From Toxonevra muliebris (lineage: Eukaryota > Arthropoda > Insecta > Diptera > Pallopteridae): DNA of 64,000 nt. Position 1 is the first letter of the stretch. Each line of letters begins with the position of its first letter. The translations under genes and the position numbers were made by a program. Positions 11,582 through 22,689 of this stretch are shown in pieces. The notes beneath the pieces were generated by a model, which searched no databases, had not been told where the DNA came from, and worked only from the letters and a program-made list of their open reading frames with translations. The DNA lies in assembly GCA_963691655.1 (NCBI GenBank), contig OY829328.1:74776400-74840399 (forward strand), given 5' to 3'.

Positions 11582-12856
11582 AAGCGCGGTTCACGCCAAA
11601 TTGGCACGCTTTGTTGTGGTCACCACGTCGCCCCTAGTCATAAGAACTACAAATTTTTTACTGGGATTTGTTTACAATGTCGTTATCGTTAGTTGATAAA
11701 TTTTTCATATTAATTGATCGCAATTTGGTGATTGTGTGCACAATGGAAACTGCAAATAGAAAATTGATTGTGAACAAATTTATTGAAAATCCGTCGTGGT
11801 CTGATTCAAAGATTGCGAAAGTGTTAAATATCTCCAGAACAACGGTATGTAGAGTTATAAAACCATATAAAGAAACTCTTAGTGTTGAAAGAGCTAAAAA
11901 AGTTGTGAACAAAACGGGAACCACCAACCTAAAATTAAAGGCAAAGATCTTGTGGTCCATAAAAAGCAATCCCGGACTATCGGATAGCGATCGTGCCAAA
12001 AAATTCAATACCAGCAAAAGCTGGACTAAAGTGCTATCGTGCTATAAAATATCCAAATAGAACAGACAAACAGAATTTGCTGGCCAAAAAACGTGCTCGT
12101 CTTCTTTATAATAATGTTTTGACCAAATTCAATGGATGCATTATTGTGGATGACGAATCATACGTAAAATTTGATCTTAAACAGCTTCCAGGTCAAAAAT
12201 TTTATATGGCAACGAATCGTGGTAATGTACCCTCAAAATTCAAGTACATAAAAATGGATGAATTTGCAAAGAAAGCAATGGTGTGGCAGGCTATTTGCAG
12301 CTGTGGTCTCAAATCCAGGGCATTTGTGACATCCTCTTCTATGACGTCTGATATTTACATCAAAGAGTGCCTTTCGAAATGACTATTGCCATTTGTTCGT
12401 CACCACGATTGCCCGTGAAGTTTTGGCCTGATTTAGCCAGTTGCCACCACTCTAAGAAAACCATGGATTGGTATCAGACAAATAAAGTAGATGTAGTACC
12501 CAAATATATGAATCCACCCAATTGCCCCCAGCTTCGACCGATCGAAAAATACTGGGCTATTACAAAATATAAGTTGAAGAAAAATGCAGGTATTGTCAAA
12601 TATGTGAATTCAATGTTACTAAAACGGAACCAAATAGCCGCAAAAGTATCCAGAGCGGATGTTCAAAGGTTGATGGGGTCCATTAAAAGGAATACCCGGA
12701 ACTTTTTGCACAACAAAGAAATTTAAATCATTTAATATTATAGTATTAAAACACAATATTAAACTTATCATTTAATGCATTATTTGTTCTTCTGAGTGTT
12801 CTGGTTAAAAAGATACAGCAACTTTCCTGCTTGCCAATTTTGCGTGAACCGCGCTT
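11582..12856 (+). mobile_element. DD37E Tc1-like element, copy B, inserted in a mariner
   Basis: Perfect-looking ends AAGCGCGGTTCACGC at 11582 and GCGTGAACCGCGCTT ending at 12856, with TA on both sides (11580-11581 and 12857-12858). Removing it with one TA restores the host mariner reading frame. It carries a near-full-length but broken transposase. Confidence 0.92.
11668..12726 (+). pseudogene. Broken DD37E transposase, copy B
   Basis: The N-terminal part (11668-12060) has METANRKLIVNKFIENPSW and the helix-turn-helix region SKIAKVLNISRTTVCRV. The second part (11993-12382) has IIVDDESYVKFDLKQLPGQ with the first Asp, and FAKKAMVWQAICSCGLKS. The third part (12367-12726) has FWPDLASCHHSKK and NPPNCPQLRPIEKYWA. 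Between the Asp of WPDLAS and the Glu of RPIEKY I count 37 residues, the DD37E signature of the ITmD37E family known from mosquitoes. Defects are a 26-bp linker deletion between two AAAAG repeats, giving a frameshift, and a CGA-to-TGA stop after ECLSK. Both are shared with copy A. Confidence 0.9.
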
Positions 12857-13074
12857 TAAGATCGTAACAGGTGACGAATCAAGGATATTTGCATATGAGC
12901 TCGAAACTAAGCAACAACCGACTGTGTGGGTCTTCCAAAGTGAGCCAAATTCTGGCAAATCTTAAAGAATAGCAAAAAGAAACATTGGTTGTATTACAAT
13001 GGACGTAAAACTGGTATGAGTGCTGTATTCTTGAATATTTCTGTTGCTGTTTCAACAAAAAAAAAAAAAACAAA

Positions 13075-13330
13075 AAAATATCAAATTGAACCGACCATTG
13101 AGGGGAAAACGATCAGAATATGTCCAAGGACACAATACAGTAATTTTTCATCATGACAATGACCGGCTCTATTTTTCGCATTGTTTTAAAAACTATTCGA
13201 AAAACATCAAATGGGACGTTTTGCTGTATTCACCAGGCTTGGGTCCTTCCGATTACTGTTTGTTTCGATAGCTGCAGCACAGACTTTCGGAACAGCACTT
13301 AAATGGATATTTAGCCTCAAAAAATTAGAA
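13075..13330 (+). pseudogene. Fragment of a mariner transposase C-terminal domain
   Basis: The + strand encodes IKLNRPLRGKRSEYVQGHN, then VIFHHDNDRLYF, NIKWDVLLYSPG and LGPSDYCLFR. These correspond to the second and third catalytic Asp regions of mauritiana-like mariners. The spacing looks mariner-like, but the ARPH and HPxYSPDLAPSD motifs are mutated. It follows the split mariner yet seems to belong to a different subfamily, so this may be a separate, older fragment joined by insertion or rearrangement. Confidence 0.55.
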
Positions 13331-13405
13331 GTAGTACTGGAACGGAATCCATCAATTACCAGAAACATAGTGAAAAGTCATAGCTTACGATGGCCAATAT
13401 TTTGA

Positions 13406-14765
13406 TTATTGAGTTCATTAATTTTTTTAGTTAAATAATTGGCTTTTTTAAGCAAAAAAAAATATTTATACATCTATTACAAAATATCAAAATAATAAAA
13501 ACACTGCATACTTTTAGGGTTATTTTTTAATAATAAAAAATTACCTAAACTTCAATTAGTCTGTAACAACTTTATAATTAAAAAACTAAGTAAATAAATA
13601 ACTAATTGAAACATGAAAATAAATATCAGTTAACACATCCTCGTGAGTGCAACCACTCATTTTGTTTTTTTTTTTTTTTAATGAGTAAGCACAAAATATT
13701 CATAGATGCTGGAAAAATGTTGTGTCCACCATCACCATAATCAAATTTTAAAGGAGCTCTATTTAAAAAAAAAAATATTAATTTTCAAATGAAAGTTATT
13801 CATAAATCAATTTAATTTTGTGATTAATTACACTTACTCAGCATCGCAAAGAGAATTCAATTTTTTATACAAACTTCAAGCAACACGTAACATATCTACA
13901 GTGCTTTTTTTTCACTCCTATTTCTTTTGCTTCTCAACAAAAATATTTTCAAATCAATTAGCTTAAATCCGCCGCTGACAGTTGGCAACACTGTTAATAC
14001 AGACAGCTGAGAATCTAGTATAGCTTTTGCTAACCACTTTTCTACTAACCAATCAACCAAACTCATTTAATATAACTAACATTTAATATGTATGTTGTTG
14101 TATAACATTAAGTTCTGTTGTTGCCAGTGTCATCATTACTGTCACTGTTCATCAACAACACTGCCATCAATACATAATCAACAACAACAACAAGAACAAC
14201 AACAACAGCATTATCAACGATATTATTATAATCATTACATATCCAACGTTGTCGTCGTCATCGTCCTCACTGGCAAGTTCTTAATGGCAAGCAAGTAGCA
14301 GGATAGAGGTGTGGGAAAGGTGGAGAGGTGTTATTATATTCACTGTTACTGTTGCTGTATCTCCTGTTGATGTTGTTGTTGCTAGTATTTCTGATGCTTT
14401 AGTTGCTATTCTAATTCATTTATTCTTGCTGTGTAATGAAATACGAAAATTTTGCCAATAATCAAATTTATTTCAATTTAAATACATAATGCGAAATGCA
14501 AAGTTTGCAGTGAAACCGCAATTTGGAAACGCTTTGAAACTAGAATTTTTTTTTTTTTCAATTTGTGCTTGCCTGGCAACACTATGTCACACTAATTATT
14601 TGTTGATATATATATATATATATGTACACGGAAACGGATATACTCTCATGTATATAAGTATATATTTTTGAAGTGAGTGGGAATTCATTGCGACGTTGTT
14701 ATTTTTGTTGTTTTTAAATCATGTCAATATTGATAACATTATTTATATGCATGTATGTATTTATA
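13406..14765. other. AT-rich intergenic with CAA/ATT microsatellites
   Basis: Holds poly-A/T runs and a CAA-rich microsatellite with short flanking repeats (14150-14215). No gene recognised. An open frame of 68 codons at 14092 is made by the CAA repeat. Confidence 0.5.
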
Positions 14766-15193
14766 TTAGGGTGGTTCTTAAATGAGGCATGGTGTTGGTT
14801 AATTGTCATTCGTCTCTAAATGTGAAAAAAAATATTTCCTTAATTTTTTCAAATTTTTATTTCATTCCCTGAGTCTTCCTGTTTCCGCAGGAAGTTCACA
14901 TTTATAATAGAAGAAAATATACGAATTTACACAAATATTTTTTGAAGTGTATGACGATAATAATTCCTAGCAGGTTAATTTGTATTTGTCAAAAGAAAAA
15001 TTTGATATTTCTGGAAAAATTTTATTTAAAGTATTTCATTCGACTTGAGTATCTCATCCAATAGGGAGACTCAGGGGATGAAAAAAGAAGACGGAAAAAA
15101 TTTGAAAATTTTTTTTCCCCTAATTTAACCCCATTTGATTGGTATCCAACGTAAAATTTCTTGAAAAGCCCGCCCGTATTATAACCGCCCTAA
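14766..15193. mobile_element. Candidate MITE with TTAGGGTGGTT ends
   Basis: TTAGGGTGGTT at the left pairs with AACCGCCCTAA at the right (10 of 11 bases), enclosing about 430 bp with no coding capacity. The target duplication is unclear. An internal inverted pair, GAGTCTTCCTG and GAGACTCAGG, is loosely visible. Confidence 0.4.
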
Positions 15194-15504
15194 TGTACAT
15201 GTATATGATGCATTAATAGTATGTCTGAATAATGATGGATGTTTACTGATTGCTACTGATTGATGTTGATATTTTTGTATTATTTTTAGCATCGTGTATT
15301 TAGGTAAATTATTGAAAAACTAAAAATTATTTATTCCAATTTTGTGCTTGCTTATTATAGAATAATTTTCTGAAAATATTTTCCATTGAGGTTTTGCATG
15401 TTCTTTAATTTGTTGAAATTACACGACAACAGATATTTTCGAAACTGGAATGAGTGACACTAAATATACAATCTATAAAATATTAATTTTATTTTATTCA
15501 CGGT

Positions 15505-15910
15505 TGGAGCGAGGCGATAATTAGGTATCTATAACTAGCCCAAACCTAAGATTAGGGCCATATCACTAATTCCAGCCGATAAATAGGAGCAACAATTTAC
15601 TCCAGCTGATTATTATAAAGCTTACAACTAACTCGACAATGTGATTTAGAGCATACAACCAACTTAATGCAAAGAGATAACAGCTGACTTGCGGCGCACA
15701 GCTAACTCACTACGATGATAAGAAGCCTACAACTAACTCGAGGCGATGACTAGAATCATATAACTAACTCAGGTCGATGATAAGGAATATACAATTAACT
15801 CAAGCTGATGATCAGCCAAAATTAACTCATGATAGTAATTGTAGTTCTACAGCAAACTCAAATCATTGAGAAGAAGCCCACAGTTAACTCCAGCTGATAA
15901 TAAGCAGTCT
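15505..15910 (+). repeat. Degenerate ~31-34 bp minisatellite, left arm
   Basis: Diverged tandem units of the form AACTAACTC-AG-CGATGAT-AG-AGCCTACA recur about every 31-34 bp, for example around 15725, 15758, 15790 and 15880. The same unit resumes after the AGACC array at 16963-17100, so the array sits inside this older minisatellite. Confidence 0.7.
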
Positions 15911-15911
15911 A

Positions 15912-16962
15912 TACAAAAGACCAGACCAAAGACCAGTCCAAAGACCAGACGAAAGACCAGACGAACGACCAGACGAAAGACTAGACCAAAGACCAGACCA
16001 AAAACCAGACCAAAGACCAGACCAAAGACCAGACCAAAGACCAGACCAAAGACCAGACCAAAGACCAGACCAAAGACCTGACCAAAGACCAGACCAAAGA
16101 CCAGACCAAAGACCAGACCAAAGACCAGACCAAAGACCAGACCAAAGACCAGACCAAAGACCAGACCAGAGACCAGACCAAAGACCAGACCAAAGACCAG
16201 ACCAATGACCAGACCAAAGACCAGACCAATGACCAGACCAAAGACCAGACCAGACCAAAGACCAGACCAGACCCAAGACCAGACCCAAGACCAGACCCAA
16301 GACCAGACCAGACCAGACCAGACCAGACCAGACCAGACCAGACCAGACCAGACCAGACCAGACCAGACCAGACCAGATCAAAGACCAGACCAGACCAGAC
16401 CAGACCAGACCAGACCAGACCAGACGAGACCAGACCAAAGACCAGACCAAAGACCAGACCAAAGACCAGACCAAAAACCAGACCAAAGACCAGACCAAAA
16501 ACCAGACCAAAGACCAGACCAAAGACCAGACCAAAGACCAGACCAAAGACCAGACCAAAGACCAGACCAAAGACCAGACCAAAGACTAGACCAAAGACCA
16601 GACCAAAGACCAGACCAAAGACCAGACCAAAGACCAGACCAGACCAAAGACCAGACCAAAGACCAGACCAGACCAAAGACCAGACCAGACCCAAGACCAG
16701 ACCAGACCAGACTAGACCAGACCAGACCAGACCAGACCAGACCAGACCAGACCAGACCAGACCAGACCAAAGACCAGACCAGACCAGACCAGACCAGACC
16801 AGACCAGACCAGACCAGACCAGACCAAAGACCAGACCAAAGACCGGACCAAAGACCAGACCAAAGACCAGACCAAAGACTAGACCAAAGACCAGACCAAA
16901 GACCAGACCAAAGACAAGATCAAAGACCAGAATAGACCAAAGACCGGACCAAAGACCAGATC
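15912..16962 (+). repeat. AGACC satellite array (12-mer ACCAAAGACCAG and 5-mer ACCAG blocks)
   Basis: About 1.05 kb of nearly perfect tandem repeats. Long blocks of the 12-mer ACCAAAGACCAG (15950-16250, 16435-16640, 16820-16910) alternate with blocks of the pentamer ACCAG (16295-16375, 16390-16430, 16700-16820). Few substitutions are present, suggesting recent amplification. It gives long frames in several phases because the unit has no stop codon. I see no reason to treat these as genes. Confidence 0.95.
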
Positions 16963-17100
16963 GATAATTAGCAGCCTATAACTAACCCCAGATGCTGATT
17001 TGGAACCTACAACTAACTCAAACTATTGATTACGCAATTATTCCTGAGCGATTGAGCAGGACACACAGCTGACTGGAATCGATGACTACCTCGCTTAACA
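16963..17100 (+). repeat. Degenerate ~31-34 bp minisatellite, right arm
   Basis: Units such as GATAATTAGCAGCCTATAAC and CTACAACTAACTCAAAC continue the minisatellite found left of the AGACC array. Confidence 0.6.
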
Positions 17101-17700
17101 ATGGCTTACATATATGACTTTGATCAATGCTGTCTCAGGGTTTAGGGAAAGCTCACATTCATAACAATATTTAACAGTCCGTTGCTTTAAGCTTGAGAGA
17201 TAATCCTAGTACATTCTTTACTGGTTCTCTTTCCATCTGTCAAATCTGCTGATTGAAACTATGTATCACATTGCGCATCTTCGCAGCATGATCGCTCAGT
17301 CTCAGCTCTAATATTCTGTGTAAAGTCGAAGAATGTAGAACGTTAAATTAATTTTAATTTTTTTGTCGTAAATCTAGAACAATTACCTAAGTATTTTCAA
17401 TGGAATTCAATGGAAAATAATGTTAAGTAGCTCCACTTAATTCATACTACAAAATAGAAAAAAAAACCCCAACAATTTCATAAATATTTTAAGCATATTT
17501 AAATTGTCTTTTTCTCTTTGACAACAAAACGACAAAAAAAAAACTGAAGAATTTGTTCAAAAAATGTTTGGAATTACAATGCGCTGCGCATTAACTTTTT
17601 AGACAAACAATACTAAAATTGCAAAAATGCCAGTTATTACATAAAAACAAAAACCAACCAAAAAATAGAAAAAGTAGAAAAACTTTTTACAAAACTACGC
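17101..17700. other. AT-rich intergenic
   Basis: No open frame or repeat family recognised. Poly-A runs are frequent after 17340. Confidence 0.5.
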
Positions 17701-17706
17701 AAAATT

Positions 17707-17795
17707 CACCATCAGAAGAGCTTGAGCGCGCCACGGCGTACCGTATGTCATAACACGGCGCGCGGCAACGCGTGCGTTACTTTTGCCAGCGATAC
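17707..17795. other. Isolated CpG-rich, GC-rich patch
   Basis: Within very AT-rich surroundings this 90-bp stretch is dense in CpG (GAGCGCGCCACGGCG, CGGCGCGCGGCAACGCGTG). It overlaps an open frame at 17722-17967 that shows no known domain. It could be a promoter, part of an exon, or an insertion remnant. Confidence 0.35.
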
Positions 17796-17969
17796 TTGTA
17801 AACATTTCAAGAGAATAACATTTAAGTGCCACCGGAAACTCCACATCCAATTTCACAGTCAACAACCGGAAATGCTATTTACATATGTACGTAAGAGAGA
17901 ATTTCGAGTGAAGGGAAGTGGGTGTGCATGCTGCATTGATGGGAGAAAAAACGTTGTTCATATATGAAA

Positions 17970-19060
17970 TTCGATGCAGTTTTTTTTTTTCTTTTTAAAA
18001 AAAGAAGAGTTGAAAAGTTTCAATTTTTCAAAAGGAAAATTTTGCGGTTTGGCAGCGCTGCGAAAAATCTGAAAAGAAATGAAATGAGAAGCAAAAAAAA
18101 AATATATTTATAAAATAGCAAAAGAAAAGAAAAGCGAAACGTATGAAAAGTTACGAAAAACTTTTTGTGTTGCCAAGAACTCAAACTCATCATCTATGTG
18201 ACTGAATGTGTGGAAGATATGGCGGCGATATTGTGGCAATGCCACGCTGTAGTTCCTTTGGTTGCTTACATGCTACGCTGAAATTTGTCTTACTTCTCCT
18301 ACTTTTTCTATCTATTTTGGTTGGAATTGTGCGTTTTTGCTTACTTTGGCAATATTTCTGACAAAGTCATGACAACTTGAGAGAAAATTTTCTTGAAACA
18401 ATAATTACATCAGCAGCACGAAAAGACAATTTTATTCATATATGATAGGCAAACAGATAGACAGACATACTTCCCACATACAAACCGATAGCAATGCTTT
18501 TTTCTATAGACTACAGACAAATATACAAACAGCTAGAAAAGTTAGTTTTAAAAGACGCACAATGATTAACATGTATACCAGCATTTTAACCCCCACCTGC
18601 CCGTCCTTTCATTTCACAAGTCGATGTCAATGATGTTGGCGTTGATGCTACTGCTGCAGCTGCTCTTGCTTACTTTTTCAAAATATCGTATGAAATTTTA
18701 TTAGGATACCTTATTTACTTTGAAAGAACTTTTTCCCAACCGTTTTCTTAACCCCTTAGTTCTCTTGGCTGTACTGCGTACCCTTGTCCCCGCTCTGACT
18801 ACAGAAGGGCATAGTTATAATTTTAGAAATTTTCTGTGTGTATCTTTGGCTTAAATTTTTATTTTCTTGTTTCATCAGCTTCTTTGTTTTGAAGTTATCA
18901 GCTCATGACGATTCTTATAAATATGTATGCATTTACGTGTATTCATATACATATCAGTTACCCAGTAGGATGTTGAATTGTCCATGACAAAAATAGTCTT
19001 TTTTATGTGATTTCTTTTAAAGAAAACAGAGACATGAATATATTAACCAGGGTCTTAAAC
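17970..19060. other. Intergenic, no gene recognised
   Basis: AT-rich with poly-A and CATA-like runs. Nothing specific found. Confidence 0.45.
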
Positions 19061-19065
19061 AGAAA

Positions 19066-19480
19066 TTAGATCAGAGACCAGACTAGAGACCAGACCAGAG
19101 ACTAGACCAGAGACCAGACCAGAGACCAGACCAGAGACCATATCAGAGACCAAACCAGAGACCAGACCAGAGACCAGACCAGAGACAAGACCAGAGACAA
19201 GACCAGAGACCAGACCAGAGACCAGAACAGAGACCAGACCAGAGACCAGACCAGAGACCAGACCAGAGACCAGACCAGAGACCAGACCAGAGACCAGACC
19301 AGAGACCAGACCAGAGACCAGACCAGAGACCAGACCAGAGACCAGACCAGAGACCAGACCAGAGACCAGACCAGAGACCAGACCAGTGACCAGACCAGTG
19401 ACCAGACCAGAGACCAGACCAGAGACCAGACCAGAGACCAGACCAGAGACCAGACCAGAGACCAGACCAGAGACCAGACC
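19066..19480 (+). repeat. AGACC satellite array, ACCAGAGACCAG variant
   Basis: About 34 nearly identical 12-bp units ACCAGAGACCAG, differing from the 15.9 kb array by G for A in the middle of the unit. A few units carry single changes (CCAGTGACC, AACAGAGACC). Confidence 0.95.
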
Positions 19481-19485
19481 TTACC

Positions 19486-20215
19486 TTGCGGGATAGAATT
19501 TAGAATATTCCCGAGGTATGGTATGCCTGTAGTACGAGGTGACTGAAATGCTCTGCAGAGGTAGAGGGCGTGACTGAAAAGGTCGCGTAGCCCATAGACA
19601 GAACAGTAAAAAAAACATGAGAGAGCCGTTAGATGCGAGTTTTTGAAGCCACATTCTCCCGGTAACGAAAGCTCTTACCTTAATTCCAGCCACCTTTTCC
19701 CTCCGCTGCCCGTCCACACATGGCTCATACAGTTAATCGAAGTTGGAGGCTGGAAAATTGCTGTTTTCGGAGTGGTTGTGACTTTCATCCAAAAACTCTG
19801 TAGCACGATGAGTAGCCATCTCGGGTGGCTACTTGTGGCTATACTCATTAATATCGAGGTCAGTAAAATCTTAATCTTGAGTACGGTATACGGGAACAAC
19901 ATACAGGATGAGCATTAGGGGTCAGCGGGTGGGAGATAATTGAACGAAGTCTCAACATTAACTTACCCTATGACTGTGTTAGTTTGGTCTGAGGTGTAAT
20001 GTTTTTGGTGGATACAAGCACCCGGATTCTTCGTGAACCAAAACAGTAAATAGTGATCACCAGATAAAGCAAGTGGAAAAATACTGAAAAAAGCTGTGTC
20101 TTTTCCGGATCCCATCGACCTGGATTAAGACGAAGCCAGAGGGATGAGCATAAGGACCGACACAAAGGTAGACACCCCATAAGGACAGATGACTTAATTG
20201 CTAGCAATCATGAGA
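19486..20215. other. Unresolved unique sequence, possible decayed exons on the minus strand
   Basis: This 0.7 kb is less AT-rich than its surroundings and not obviously repetitive. On the minus strand, three segments end at splice-donor-like sites: near 19973 (GTAAGTTA), 19676 (GTAAGAGC) and 19488 (GTAAGG). One has an acceptor-like TTTTCAG before it (near 19574). The middle segment reads through two stops in its best frame (around NHSENSNFPASNFD and CVDGQRREKVAGIK). I cannot identify a family. It may be a host pseudogene or old transposon sequence. Confidence 0.25.
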
Positions 20216-20860
20216 AATTTTGAAAACAAAGTTAACATTTAACATGGTTTATCAACGAATGCCAATAGTAACAAGCCAGGATGCAATTCGTAATGCTACT
20301 CGATTTCCAAGACAACTTTGCTAGTGCGTAGTAGACATTTCCAACTGGGAGCACGTGGTACACATTTATATTCTTATCCATAAATATGTACTATTGTAAT
20401 ATTGCATTTTAGCCTTTCGTTTTGTGTTGTAGTATTTGATTAGTCAAAAAGCTTGTTAAGAATTTTTATGAAATAATTTGCATATATAGTTGTACAATTT
20501 TATACAATTTATTTTTTGTTTCTTTGCAAAATTTATGTTCTTCTTGAAGTTTTAAGAGTTTTTGTTCATTTGTGATTTTGTTGAATTTGTTGAATTTTCT
20601 GTATGTATTTTTCAAATTTCAATTGCATATTATATATTCCTGTGTTAATGAAAGATTTCTAAAGTACATAACTTCCATTTTATGGCTCAGAAATATTAAG
20701 TAGCTATGTAGGAATAAAACTATAATGAATAATCAAGAGAAGTTTGCACAGTATTTTTTATCCTTTTCTGTATTTTAGTAATATATTTTTAGTTTTGAAA
20801 AGATTTGTAAATATTAAATATTTTAATATGAGAAAACATAAATTCGTTTAATTCAGCTTG
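20216..20860. other. AT-rich intergenic
   Basis: No gene or repeat recognised. Confidence 0.5.
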
Positions 20861-21570
20861 GACTTACTGGCCAATTCCAAGAAGTCGCAAGTCAAAATTT
20901 GGTCTCAATATAATCTAAATTTTGGTGTCTTTTTGTCTTGACCTTAGGTCTCTTCTCGGTCAGAGTTTTTGTCTAAATTTTTATTTATTTTTAGTTTGAT
21001 TTCAATCTGAGTTCTGGTCTGAATTTTTTGTTCCTCTCTTGGAGTGAATTCGGTTTGATTTTTAGTCCGAATTTCGATCTAAAACTAGTTTTTGGTTCTG
21101 GGTTTTGGTCTGGCCTTTGGTCTGGTCTTTGGTCTGGTCTTTGGTCTGGTCTTTGGTCTGGTCTTTGGTCTGGTCTTTGGTCTGGTCTTTGGTCTGGTCT
21201 TTGGTCTGGTCTTTGGTCTGGTCTTTTGTCTGGTCTTTGGTCTGGTCTTTGGTCTGATTTAGAGTAAGTTTTCATCTGAATGTCAGCGGAAATTTTAGTC
21301 TGCATTTTGACAGCTAATCCTCAGCATTAGTCCGAAATTTTTAATTTCTAGTTAGAAATTCAGTCTCTATTTTGTTTGAGTTCGATTTGAAGTTTTAGTC
21401 TTTTTCCGTACCGATGTTTAGTCCAAATTCGGCTTGAGTTTTAACATTTTTGTGTCTCAGTTTTGGTCTTAAATTTGGTTTTCTTTTGATCTGAGTTTTG
21501 ATTTTAATTTAGTCTGAATTTTCATCTGAGTTTGGGAATGGATTGTTGGCTGAGTTTTAGACTGAACCTC
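20861..21570 (-). repeat. Degenerate AGACCAAA-family repeat with a homogenised core
   Basis: The whole stretch is a loose tandem of TTTGGTCTGAATTT-like 12-15 mers (complement AATTCAGACCAAA). At 21105-21256 it becomes a near-perfect run of the 12-mer TGGTCTTTGGTC, the reverse complement of the unit at 15.9 kb. The degenerate flanks and homogeneous core share one motif. Confidence 0.8.
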
Positions 21571-22688
21571 GTTTTGTGCAAAAATGCAGTAGTAAGAAAG
21601 ATACAAACAACGAAACAAAAACATTTTGACTGCCATTTAAAATAAATTAAATTAAATGATACTAATTATAGAAGTAATTTAATTACAATAACCTTTATTT
21701 ATAAATATATTAGCAAGAAAAAAAAATAATTTATATGTTAGTTCTCATGATGATTCAAAATAAGTAAAAAAAAATTATAGTAGCAACTAATTTGAAATAA
21801 AATATTTTTTGCATACACACGCAGGGCAATTAAAATTTAATTAAGCTAATTATTATTATTAGGCATACTAAAATTTAATCGTCATAATTAATCATTTGTT
21901 AATTTGCGACTAAATTTATGCGGTAATAAACTAATTCAAATAATGGGAAGGAAAATTATATGAAAATTAGGAAAAGAAACAAGCGGCACGAATGTAGATA
22001 ACCACAAAAAGATAACACACATGCAACATTAACAGCGACAATAGCCACTAACAATTGTAAATGGTAAGTAACTGTGAATGTGAATACCAATTACAAAACG
22101 AACAATATTTTTGTGTGTTAGCGAAAATTCATCAAACGTAAAAACGTAAAAAAATTTAATTAAAAAATAAAAACCAAATACAAGAAAAACCCAAATCAGA
22201 AAATGCATAAAACTTGTAACCATCAACAAAGTAGCAATATCAATTTTTGTAACTATAATATTGAATGATTTTTAGTGACATCTCTTGTATATCTTTCTCT
22301 TTCGTTTTCTTTTTCCCTTTTTTTTTTTGGTTCATTCACTCTCTCTCTATAAATATTGATAGCATCATATTTTTCACATTTCACAGCAGATTTCATAGTT
22401 GCCAACAATATTCGCACAGATATGAGTGCAGCAGACAATCTTGCCACTACTTTTGACAGAGTTGCCATTGACAATAATGTCACATGTAAGATTTTGTTGT
22501 TATTGCTATAAAAATGTATGCGCGCACACACACTCACTCATGAATGCGCCCAGTAGTAAAAGTTATGGCTGTTCAGGTTTGAATGTTATTACTCAGGTTT
22601 TATATATTGTTAAACCTACGGATAAATTTTGCGTACTTATCGTAAATCCCAGTCTATCAACTCTGGGTTACATTCTAAAACCAAATGT
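21571..22688. other. AT-rich intergenic
   Basis: AT-rich sequence with no gene recognised. Weak open frames are not supported by any motif. Confidence 0.5.
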
Positions 22689-22689
22689 G

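Larger units (their letters stand above)
8655..12965 (+). mobile_element. Decayed mariner split by a CR1-like LINE and a DD37E transposon
   Basis: The 5' end CGAGGGTTGCTACTTAAG follows TA at 8653-8654. Coding fragments on + are: about 8840-8966 (NREHFHAMIFYDFRHGLTQQ and DEAPSRITVY), about 11390-11581 (DFREGRSKLQ, then HSILHEHLAAKK, CSRW and ASKDVY) and 12857-12960 (KIVTGDESRIFAYELETKQQ, TVWVF). These are consecutive parts of one mariner transposase, of a subfamily different from the mauritiana-type copies. The first interruption (8961-11393) is a LINE and the second (11582-12856) a DD37E element. Joining the sequence across the second, with one TA, gives the uninterrupted codons DVYKIVTGDES. 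Stops and deletions show long decay. Confidence 0.75.

Noticed and set aside
15866..16882. Long open frames on both strands (up to 237 codons) through the AGACC array
   Set aside because: The repeat unit lacks stop codons in several frames, and frame length follows array length. Low-complexity products (WSGL or RPDQ repeats), with no promoter or splice context.
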